Below, one piece after another: positions 33,919 through 40,696 of a DNA stretch of 40,696 nt. Each line of letters starts with the position of its first letter. Within the stretch, counting starts at the first letter, position 1. The DNA is taken from contig JBBSEZ010000024.1 of assembly GCA_038239195.1 (NCBI GenBank), positions 1 to 40,696 of the forward strand, read 5' to 3'. This DNA is from JBBSEZ01 sp038239195. GTDB taxonomy: Bacteria; Planctomycetota; Planctomycetia; Gemmatales; Gemmataceae. Both the position numbers and the translations under genes were made by a program. The notes beneath the pieces were generated by a model. That model was not told the DNA's origin and searched no databases. It worked only from the letters and a program-made list of their open reading frames with translations.

Positions 33919-34539
33919 ATGGCCGAGTCCCCGACCACGCGGCACAGCCTGTTGCTGCGGATTCGCGATCGCGAGGACGGCGACGCGTGGGCCGACTTCG
34001 TGTCGATCTATGCGCCGCTGGTCTACGGCCTGGCGCGGCGCCAGGGCCTCCAGGACGCCGACGCGGCGGACCTGACTCAGGACGTGCTTCGGGTGGTGGT
34101 CCGCGCCGCCCCGCGCTTCGCCTACGACCCGGGACGGGGCACGTTCCGGGGCTGGCTGTTCACCGTGGCCCGCAACAGGGCCCGGCGGCGCGCCCTCGAG
34201 TGTCGGCGCCAGGTGGCGGGCAGTGGCTCCGACGCGGTGCAAAAGGCGCTGGAGTGCCACCCCGCGCCGGAGGAGGAAGGCCCGTGGTGGGAACGGGAGT
34301 ACGAGGCGCGCCTGTTCGAGTGGGCGGCCGACAATGTGCGGGACTGCTTCCGCCCGGCGACGTGGCAGGCGTTCTGGCAGACCGCCGTGGAGGGGCGCGA
34401 GCCCTCTGCTGTGGCGGCGGAGTTGGGCCTGTCGCTGGGCGCGATCTACATCGCCCGCAGCCGGGTGCTGGCGCGAGTTCGCGAGCAGGCGCGGCGACTG
34501 CAAGAAAGTGACGTCCCTTCCCTCGGAGGTGGCGGATGA
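33919..34539 (+). CDS. ECF-type sigma factor coupled to a Ser/Thr kinase
   Basis: 206 aa. Region 2: SLLLRIRDREDGDAWADFVSIYAPLVYGLARRQG, DAADLTQDVLRVVVRAAP and GTFRGWLFTVARN. Region 4: FRPATWQAFWQTAVEGREPSAVAAELGLSLGAIYIARSRVLARVRE, the HTH that reads the -35 element. This matches the planctomycete ECF type that sits beside Ser/Thr kinases (ECF-STK groups). GGGGGGAGG lies just before the ATG. Its stop overlaps the start of the kinase gene as ATGA, so the two are translationally coupled. The kinase probably controls sigma release by phosphorylation or by its zinc-finger domain; that is inference. A promoter with a palindrome lies upstream. Confidence 0.93.
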   Translation: MAESPTTRHSLLLRIRDREDGDAWADFVSIYAPLVYGLARRQGLQDADAADLTQDVLRVVVRAAPRFAYDPGRGTFRGWLFTVARNRARRRALECRRQVAGSGSDAVQKALECHPAPEEEGPWWEREYEARLFEWAADNVRDCFRPATWQAFWQTAVEGREPSAVAAELGLSLGAIYIARSRVLARVREQARRLQESDVPSLGGGG

Positions 34540-36937
34540 GCCCCACGGAACCGTGCCCCCCGCGGCAAGCGCTCGAGGCCCTGTTGGAGGGCGGCCGGCC
34601 CGAAGAAGAGGGAGAGGCTCTCGCCGAGCACGTTGGGGCTTGCCCCGAGTGCCAGCAGGCGCTGGCCGCACTGGCGCCGGCGGTCCCACTGCGAGCCCAG
34701 CGGCCGTCGTGGGGCGAACCGCTCTGCCGCGCCATGCGCGACCTGGCGGCGGAGCGACCTTCCTCCGCGACCGCTGCTTCGGACGCGACGAACGTCCTGG
34801 CGGGCGGGCCGGGGTGGCCGGTGGGCGCCCGCGTTGGGCGGTACGAGGTGCGCGGGGTGATCGGCCGCGGCGGGATGGGGGTGGTCTACCTGGCATTCGA
34901 TGCCTCCTTACACCGACTGGTGGCGGTCAAGGCGATGGCCCCCCACCTGGCCAGCAGCGCGCCGGCGCGGCGGCGGTTCGCCCGGGAGGCGCGGGCGGCG
35001 GCGGCGGTCAGCCACGAGCACGTGGTGGCGATCCACGAGGTCGATGAGGCCGAGGGCCAGCCGTACCTCGTGATGGAGTACGTGCCGGGCATCTCCCTAC
35101 AGGACCGCCTGGACCGGACCGGCGCCCTGCCGCTGGTGGACGTCCTCCGCATCGGCATGCAGGTGGCGTCCGGGCTGGCCGCGGCGCACGCCCAGGGGTT
35201 GATCCACCTGGACGTGAAGCCGGCCAACATCCTCCTGGAGAATGGCGTCGAGCGGGCGAAGATCACCGACTTCGGGCTGGCCCGCGCGGTCGATGACGCC
35301 AACCAGACCCAGAGCGGGGTCATCGCCGGCACGCCCCAGTACATGGCGCCGGAGCAGGCGCGCGGCGACGCGCTAGACCACCGAGCCGACCTGTTCAGCC
35401 TCGGCAGCGTCCTCTATGCGCTATGCACCGGCCGCCCACCCTTCCGCGCCGGCTCGTCGCTGGCCGTCCTGCGGCGCATCCGCGAAGACGTCCCTCGCCC
35501 CATCGCCGAGGTGAGCCCGGAGGTCCCCAACTGGCTGGCCCGGGCGATCGCCGTTTGCACGCCAAGTCCCCCGCGCAGCGGTTCCAGTCGGCAGGCGAGG
35601 TGGCCCGAGTGCTGGCCGAGGGCCTCACGCACCTGCGTCAGCCGGCCCTGGCGCCTCCCCCCCGCGTCCCGCGCCCTCCCCACCGGGGCAGGGCCATCGC
35701 CTGGGCCCTGGCGGCCTGGCTGCTGCTGCTGGGGGCATTGGGCCTGCGATGGGCCTGGCCCGACCACGGCCCGGCCGGCCCAGCGTTCGAGGCGGCCTCG
35801 GGCGCCGGCACGACGCGGATCGAATCGGTGCGTTTCCGGACGGCGCTCCAGCACCCGGGCCTGGTGCGGGGGGTGGCCTTCGCGGCGCAGTGGGAACTCG
35901 TTGCCACGGCGTGCGACGACCGGATCGTGCGGCTCTGGGCCCTGAAGGCCCCGCGGCGCTTCCGCGCCTTGACCGGGCACCGCGAGCGAGCGTGGTCCGT
36001 CGCCTTCTCCCCCGACGGGCGCATGCTGGCCTCCGCCGCGGGAAACTGGGCCTGCCCCGAGGGCTCGGGCGAGCTCAAGCTCTGGGACGTGCGGACGGGG
36101 GCGGAGGTGCGCTCTTTGCCCGGACACGAGGCCCTCGTCTTCTGCGTGGCCTTTTCCCCCGACGGGCAGGCCCTGGCGTCCGCGAGCTGGGACGAAACCG
36201 TGCGCCTTTGGGACGCGACCACGGGCAAGCTCAGGCGCGTCCTCCGCGGTCACAAAGCGCCGGTCCGCTCGCTCGCCTTCTCCCCCGACGGGAGGTTGCT
36301 GGCGAGCGGCGGCTTCGACGGCACCGTCCGGCTCTGGGACGCGCGGGGGGGCCAGGCGCGGGGCGTGTTGGGGTCGCCGGGCAACAGGGTCAACTGCGTC
36401 GCGTTTTCCCCCGACGGGCTCACCCTGGCGTCCGCCGAGATAAGGGGGGACCACGCGCCGGGGCGTGGGGCCGAGAGGGAGGTGGAGGAGGCGAGGCCGG
36501 GGCGGGTACGGCTGTGGGCCGTGCCCGAGGGCGTCGAAAGGGGCACTCTCGTGGGGCACCGGGGCGCCGTCCTCACGGTGGCGTTCACCCCCGACGGGCA
36601 GGGGCTCGTTTCGGGTGGCGGAGACTGGGACAAGTTCGGTGAGGTAATCGTTTGGGACATCGCCAGCCAAGCCCGGGGCCTCTCCCTGAGCGACCGCAAA
36701 ACGGTGGAGGCGGTCGTCCTCTCCCCGGACGGGCGCTGGCTCTTCACCGCAAGCGGCTTGCCCGGGGAGGTGGGCGACGTGCGCGCCTGGGAGCTGGTCC
36801 GCCGCGGCACGCCCCTTCAGCACGACGGGGGCGCAAGGAGGCCCCTCAAGGGAGCAGATCGCCCTGGGCCGCTGCTACCTCGGGCCGCCCCCCCACGGCG
36901 CCCCACCCCGCGAGGCCCGGTCGCCGGAGTGCGTTGA
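34536..36937 (+). CDS. Ser/Thr protein kinase with N-terminal zinc finger and seven WD40 blades, interrupted by one frameshift
   Basis: Two frames together make about 800 aa. Residues 1-45 hold H32-x3-C36-x2-C39, the same spacing as zinc-binding anti-sigma domains. The kinase domain (about 101-345) has IGRGGMGVVY, VAVKAM, HLDVKPANILL (HLD in place of HRD), ITDFGLARA and GTPQYMAPEQARG. The frame breaks near 35551: adding one base in the CC of ATCGCCGTT joins PNWLARAIA to RLHAKSPAQRFQSAGEVARV, the normal end of the kinase. A helix (AIAWALAAWLLLLGALGL) follows, then seven WD40 blades (SVAFSPDGRMLAS, VRLWDA and so on) that should form a full propeller outside the cytoplasm. The last 45 residues are Arg/Pro-rich and may be unnatural. 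It is coupled to the sigma factor by ATGA. Confidence 0.85.
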
Positions 36938-36951
36938 GCCCTGCCTCTGCC

Positions 36952-37500
36952 TCAAGTCGCGTTCGGGCCCTCTTTCCTCTCGGCCGTTCGGTCGGCGGGC
37001 ACGTACGGGATCAGCCCCTTGCGGAACGCCTCCTCCTGAATCTCCCGGCGCAGCTGCCGGGCGTCCACGAGGAAACCGTTCACCTCGATCGTCCAGGCCA
37101 TCGAGCTCTCTTCGACGAGCTTGCTCAGCATCCAGTGGAAGTCGAACTGGCGAATCTTGAGCAGGTCGCGGATCGCCTTCGCCTTTCCCTGGCCGGTGCT
37201 GCCGGCAACGCCGAACGCCTCATCGATGACCGTCAGCTTCAGGTGCGGGGACTGGCTGCTGTCGTCGAGGAAGTTGGCCCAGCCGATGACCCGCACGATG
37301 GCGCAGGCCCACACTTCCGGCTTGCCTCGGATCAGCGGCGACGGGCGCTTCCGGGTGAGCGTGCCCGCCAGCCGCTGACACAGCGCCCGGTACTCCTCGT
37401 TCAGGTGCTCTTGGCAGAACCTGTCGGTGAGTGCCACGATGCGATCGTAGGCGGGCTGGGCCGCAGCTGGGACCGAGGCATCCGGGTCTTGGTGGGCCAT
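36952..37500 (-). CDS. DUF6398 domain protein
   Basis: 182 aa. AAAGGAGG stands 7 bases before the ATG at 37500, which rejects the longer open frame to 37755. The protein follows the DUF6398 pattern throughout: YDRIVALTDRFCQEHLNEEY, LCQRLAGTLTRKRPSPLIRG, KPEVWACAIVRVIGWANFL, DEAFGVAGSTGQGKAKAIRDLL, FDFHWMLSKLVEESSMAWTIEVNGFLVDARQL and REIQEEAFRKGLIPYVP. The middle (GVAGSTGQGKAKAIRDLLKI) looks like a helix-turn-helix. The family occurs as a free-standing protein or attached to plasmid pRiA4b-like ORF-3 domains; its role is unknown. No signal or membrane segment is seen. Only 14 bases separate its stop from that of the convergent kinase gene. Confidence 0.85.
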   Translation of the reverse strand: MAHQDPDASVPAAAQPAYDRIVALTDRFCQEHLNEEYRALCQRLAGTLTRKRPSPLIRGKPEVWACAIVRVIGWANFLDDSSQSPHLKLTVIDEAFGVAGSTGQGKAKAIRDLLKIRQFDFHWMLSKLVEESSMAWTIEVNGFLVDARQLRREIQEEAFRKGLIPYVPADRTAERKEGPNAT

Positions 37501-37950
37501 CGACAGTCCTCCTTTCGTGGGCCGCGGCGAGCGGCGAGCCTCGCAGGGAGCGGTCAGGCGCTGATCGTCGTCACCACCCGCCCCTAGGAGGCGAGCGACA
37601 GGGCAGGCTTGTTCTATTCGAGCGGACCGGCGCGCGAGGGGACAGCGAATTCTTGGGATTTTTCGGTGTTGACTCCGCCCGAGTTCCGGGCGTAACAGGG
37701 GATGTATAGAGAATCTGGGCAAGACGATTCTCGTAAATCTGCGTAGTCTGGGCAAAATGAATGGGTAATCGGGCGGGGCGGAAGCCTGATGGAGTCACCA
37801 CCGATTTTTCGAGGGACGAGGCGAGGGGAGGGAGGCGGACGTTCGTTGGAGGCCGTGGGTTGGCCCGCCGGAGGGGCGCCGGGACGGTCAGGGGAAGGGG
37901 GCGGACGTTCGTTGGGGCGTGGGTCACACCAGGAGGGGCAGATCGCTCGT
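37501..37950. other. gene-free region with AT-rich block
   Basis: No gene with a ribosome site was found. At 37640-37760 the composition turns AT-richer and holds TTGACT (37669-37674), GATGTATAGAG, and the direct repeat TCTGGGCAA at 37714 and 37747, beside CGATTCTCGTAAATC. This may contain the DUF6398 promoter or a regulator site. Open frames across it are Arg/Pro-rich shadows. Confidence 0.45.
37834..37915 (+). repeat. 16-bp direct repeat pair
   Basis: GGCGGACGTTCGTTGG occurs at 37834-37849 and 37900-37915, each followed within 12 bases by CGTGGGT. The pair is 66 bases apart in non-coding DNA; its role is unknown. Confidence 0.7.
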
Positions 37951-38564
37951 AGGCGTCCCCGTTCCGCCCGCGAAGGTTTCGGCAGGATGCCGTCCCCGCA
38001 GGGCTGCACCCACGGCTTTATTGCGTCACCCCCAAGGGGTGGAGGTCGCGGTCGGGCCCCCCGGGTTCCGCCCGCGATCATCGGGCAAGATGCTATCCCG
38101 GAAGGGCTGCACCCGGGGCTTTAGGACCGACGCAAAGATAATTTCCCGGAGTGGGGGCCCGTCCCCCGTGAAACCGGGATGTTGTTTTTGCGTTGGTCCT
38201 TATTGCGTCACCCCCAAGGGGTTGAAGAGGTCATTGGAAGGCCCTGGAACCCCTTGGGGGTGATCCACATAAAGCCCCGGGTGCAGCCCTGCGATGCCTA
38301 CACCTTGCAATCGGGTCGCGGGCGGAACCCAGGGGGCCTGACCGCGACCTCAACCCTTGTGAGTGGCCCAATAAAGCCCCGGGTGCAGCCCTGCGAGGAG
38401 AGCGCACTCCGGGGAGCTCACGGGCGGAACCCGGGGGCCCGACTCGCCTGTCTGCCCTGCGCGGGCGCAACCCGTGGGCCCGACCCTGCTCGACGTTCGC
38501 GCGGGGCGCGGGGCCCCCGACGGCGACCTGTCCTCACCTCGCGGGCGCAACCCTTGGGCTCGAC
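37951..38564. repeat. cluster of dispersed planctomycete-type repeats in both orientations
   Basis: One unit, AAAGCCCCGGGTGCAGCC followed by CTGCGA, occurs at 38271-38294 and 38373-38396. Its complement occurs at 38104-38123 and, diverged, at 38001-38020. A linked module TTATTGCGTCACCCCCAAGG is at 38019-38040 and 38200-38222, with its complement at 38249-38270. A third unit, GCGGGCGGAACCC or GCGGGCGCAACCC followed by a GGGGGCC-like GAC end, occurs at 38318-38343, 38421-38443, 38459-38484 and 38541-38564, with a reverse copy at 38051-38076. Open frames here only read through repeats. Confidence 0.8.
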
Positions 38565-38577
38565 GGGCCTCTTCCTG

Positions 38578-40629
38578 TCAGCGCCCCTTCGCCGCCAGCG
38601 CCTGCGCCGCCTGCCACCTCGCCAGCGTCGCCCGCGCCTGCGTCAGGTCCGCCGTGGCCCTGTCCGCCTCGGCCTTCGTCGCCGCCTCGCGCGCCTGCGC
38701 CGCCTTCAGCGCCGGCGTCAGCGCCGCCACCTGCTTCGGCGCGTTCGCCGCGGCGGTGGCTGTCGCGGTGACATCTTGCTGCGCCTTCGCCAGGGCGGCG
38801 TCAGCCGCGCGTCCGTTCGCCGTCGCCTCGGTCAGCGCCTTCTGCGCGGCCGTGCTCTCCGTCGCCACCTGCGTTGCCAGGCCCTGCGCGCGTGTCGCGG
38901 CCTGAGCCAGCGCCGTGTCGGTGCGAGCCTTGTCGGCCGCGCCCTTCACCTTCGCCGCCGCTTCCTGGAGCGCCTGCGCCAAAAGCGCCTTGGCCCGCAC
39001 TTCCGCCTGGGCAGTCGTCAGCGCCACTTTCGCGCGGTCGGCGGTCGCCTTCGCCGTCGCCAGTTTCGCCTGGGCCAGCTTTATCGCGGCCCCGCTCTCG
39101 TTCACCATCTTCTGCGCCGCGGCCAGGTCGGCCGTCGTCTTCAGTGCGGCTGTGCGCGCGTCGGTCGCCGTCTTCGTCAGGGTGGCGTGAGCAGTCATGC
39201 GCACGGCCAGCACCTTGCTCGCGGCTGCGAACTGCTCCTTCACCGCCGGCGGGTTGGCCGTCAACTCGCCGACCTTCTTCCCGTCGGCCGCGTTGAACGC
39301 GCGCACCTGGCCCGTCCAGTCGCTCGCGAAAACGCGCTTGGCGTCGTGGCTGAAGATCGAGCGCACGGCCACGTCCGGCAGCGCCTCGAACGCCCGGATG
39401 GCCCCGCCGTTGCCGTTCCACAGCTTCGCCAGCCGGTCGCGCCCCGCCGTAACGAGGTTCCCGTCGAGGGCGTAGCGCACCGACAGGGCCCCGGCCGCGT
39501 GCGCGCCCCAGCTCCGCACCTGGTTGCCGTTCTCCATCTCGTACAGGCGAACCGTGCTGTCTTCGCTCGATGAGGCGACGAGGTTGCTGTCGAGGCGCCA
39601 GCTGATCTCGGTGATCGCGCCGGTGTGCCCGCGCAGCGCGAAGTATTCGCGCGCCACGAACGCCTCCCAGACGAACAGCCCGCCGTTGCGGTCGCCCGTC
39701 GCCAGCAGCACGCCGTCGGGGCTGTACTCGAGCGCCGTCACCCAGTCGGTGTGCTTGCGAATCTCGTGGACCAGCTTGCCGTCGCGCGTCCCGTAGATGC
39801 GCACCACCTTGCCCGGCCCGGCGAGCGCCACGCGCGTCTGGTCGGGGCTGACGTCGGCCGCCAGAACGCAATCCGTCTCGTCGCCGACCTCGAAGAGTCG
39901 CTCGCCCTTGGTCACGCTCCAGACCACCACGCGGCCCGACTTGCCGGGGTGCCCCCCACCCGCCAGCAGCAGGCTACCGTTGCGGCTGAACTTTAGCACC
40001 TGCGGCACGCCCTCGGGGAAAGGCAGTACGCCCAGCAGGTCCAGCGTGTCGGAGTGATAGAGCAACACCTGCTTCTGCCCGCCGATCGCTACCAGCGGCG
40101 CCCACGGGCTCGACGCCATCGCCAGCACCGCCGTCGGCCGCGCTGTCAGCACCACCGGCTCCAGGCGCAACGTGGCGGGCGGCATGGGCGGCGGGCCCGA
40201 CGGGCGGCCCTTCACGATCTTGGACAGGGTGAAATCGACCTTGGGGCGGGCGACGATCTTGCTCCCCGAGTTCTCCGGCGCCCCGTTGGCGATCCACTGG
40301 CGCAGAACGGCGAGGCTCTCCTTGGCGATCATGGGCCCCTTGGGGGGCATGTTCGGTTCTTGCAGGTGCGCCGTCACGCGATAGAGCACGCTTCCGTCCG
40401 GGTCGCCCGGCTTGACGACCGCGCCGGAACTGCTGCCCTCCATTACCTTCGTATAGTTGTTCAGCACCAGCCCGCCGCGCTTCTTGTCCTGGCTGTGGCA
40501 GGACACGCACTTGTCCTTGAAAATTGGCAGCACGTGGTCGTCGTAAGTGATCTTCGCCGCCTTCTTGGGCTGCGCCACGGCGGGACCGGCGAGGGCGCAA
40601 AGCGCCAGCAGAGAAACGAGTATTCGCAT
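38578..40629 (-). CDS. PSC1-type cytochrome c fused to WD40 propeller and Ala-rich coiled coil
   Basis: 683 aa. Signal peptide 1-19 (MRILVSLLALCALAGPAVA). A PSC1 (PF07635) cytochrome domain follows: ITYDDHVLPIFKDKCVSCH with haem cysteines C41 and C44, H45, and M94/M100 as candidate sixth ligands (EPNMPPKGPM). Seven WD40 blades (about 160-455) include HTDWVTALEYSPDGVLLATGD, HTGAITEISWRLDS and LAKLWNG. The last 220 residues are an Ala/Thr/Lys-rich coiled coil (TADLAAAQKMVNESGAAI, ATADRAKVALTTAQAEVRAK). It works outside the cytoplasmic membrane. PSC1 domains normally come with PSD1 proteins in planctomycetes; the WD40-coil fusion is also planctomycete-specific, with an electron-transfer or scaffold role that is not proven. 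The upstream ribosome site is weak. Confidence 0.88.
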   Translation of the reverse strand: MRILVSLLALCALAGPAVAQPKKAAKITYDDHVLPIFKDKCVSCHSQDKKRGGLVLNNYTKVMEGSSSGAVVKPGDPDGSVLYRVTAHLQEPNMPPKGPMIAKESLAVLRQWIANGAPENSGSKIVARPKVDFTLSKIVKGRPSGPPPMPPATLRLEPVVLTARPTAVLAMASSPWAPLVAIGGQKQVLLYHSDTLDLLGVLPFPEGVPQVLKFSRNGSLLLAGGGHPGKSGRVVVWSVTKGERLFEVGDETDCVLAADVSPDQTRVALAGPGKVVRIYGTRDGKLVHEIRKHTDWVTALEYSPDGVLLATGDRNGGLFVWEAFVAREYFALRGHTGAITEISWRLDSNLVASSSEDSTVRLYEMENGNQVRSWGAHAAGALSVRYALDGNLVTAGRDRLAKLWNGNGGAIRAFEALPDVAVRSIFSHDAKRVFASDWTGQVRAFNAADGKKVGELTANPPAVKEQFAAASKVLAVRMTAHATLTKTATDARTAALKTTADLAAAQKMVNESGAAIKLAQAKLATAKATADRAKVALTTAQAEVRAKALLAQALQEAAAKVKGAADKARTDTALAQAATRAQGLATQVATESTAAQKALTEATANGRAADAALAKAQQDVTATATAAANAPKQVAALTPALKAAQAREAATKAEADRATADLTQARATLARWQAAQALAAKGR

Positions 40630-40664
40630 GGTTCGGGTGAGGCCTCAGAGTTTGTGAAAAAATC

Positions 40665-40696
40665 GCCTGGCGAGCGGCGCGGCGTGAGCCCGCCGG
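40665..40696. repeat. planctomycete intergenic repeat at the window edge
   Basis: GCCTGGCGAGCGGCGCGGCG followed by TGAGCCCGCCGG resembles the unit at 28059-28090 (GCCGGCGAGCGG, then GCGTAAGCC). Each runs GCCnGGCGAGCGG, a variable GC stem, then CGTRAGCC. The window cuts it off. Confidence 0.5.

Noticed and set aside
34122..34735. Minus-strand frames opposite the sigma-kinase genes
   Set aside because: Complement shadows with no motifs or ribosome sites.
36952..37755. A longer DUF6398 protein starting at 37755
   Set aside because: The extra 85 residues are Arg-rich and unnatural; AAAGGAGG marks the internal ATG at 37500.
37951..38564. Possible CRISPR array or IS remnant
   Set aside because: Repeat units differ in orientation and spacing, with no regular spacers, no transposase fragment and no terminal inverted repeats with target duplication.
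38179..39573. A 464-codon plus-strand frame at the right end
   Set aside because: The first part reads through intergenic repeats and the rest is the complement of the cytochrome-WD40 gene.

Overview
The window is GC-rich chromosomal DNA with codon use and gene families typical of the Planctomycetes, most likely the Gemmatales or a close relative. The pointers are an N-terminal TIGR02996 domain on a SUMF1-like protein, a 218-aa Gemmata-type repeat-companion protein, an ECF sigma factor coupled to a Ser/Thr kinase with WD40 repeats, DUF6797-like, DUF3500 and DUF6398 proteins, a PSC1-type cytochrome fused to WD40 repeats, a pentaheme CxxCH protein, and intergenic palindromic repeats. No rRNA, tRNA, CRISPR array, transposase or phage gene was recognised. 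The species assignment is an inference.

Layout. A caspase-like protein without its cysteine (171-1622, +) faces a 22-kb run of minus-strand genes (1719-24162). Read in transcription order, that run holds: a Gemmata-type protein; a DUF3500 protein ending in a clear intrinsic terminator; a UDP-galactopyranose-mutase-like flavoprotein with a glycosyltransferase; a secreted unknown; a SIMPL protein; an ECF sigma factor overlapping a zinc-finger anti-sigma factor; a 2917-aa cyclic beta-1,2-glucan synthase (NdvB/ChvB type); a free-standing PF10091/GH144-like glucanase; a 62-aa small protein with a perfect Shine-Dalgarno; an ABC exporter split by one frameshift; and a SUMF1-like protein. The synthase, glucanase, small ORF and exporter look like a beta-1,2-glucan synthesis, trimming and export locus. 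NdvB and NdvA/ChvA do these jobs in rhizobia, but the exporter's substrate here is inferred only from its position.

From 24251 to 36937 the genes lie on the plus strand: cinA, a second cysteine-less caspase-like membrane protein, a DUF6797-like/beta-propeller protein with a pentaheme c-type cytochrome, a small secreted protein, and an ECF sigma factor translationally coupled to a Ser/Thr kinase with seven WD40 blades (also split by one frameshift). The window closes with minus-strand DUF6398 and cytochrome-WD40 genes flanking about 1 kb of repeat-rich, non-coding DNA.

Two long genes each carry a single-base frameshift at a short homopolymer. This suggests either assembly errors or recent decay, and reads are needed to decide. 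Several enzyme-family members (two caspase-like proteins, the SUMF1-like protein, the CinA C-domain) lack a signature residue of their family.
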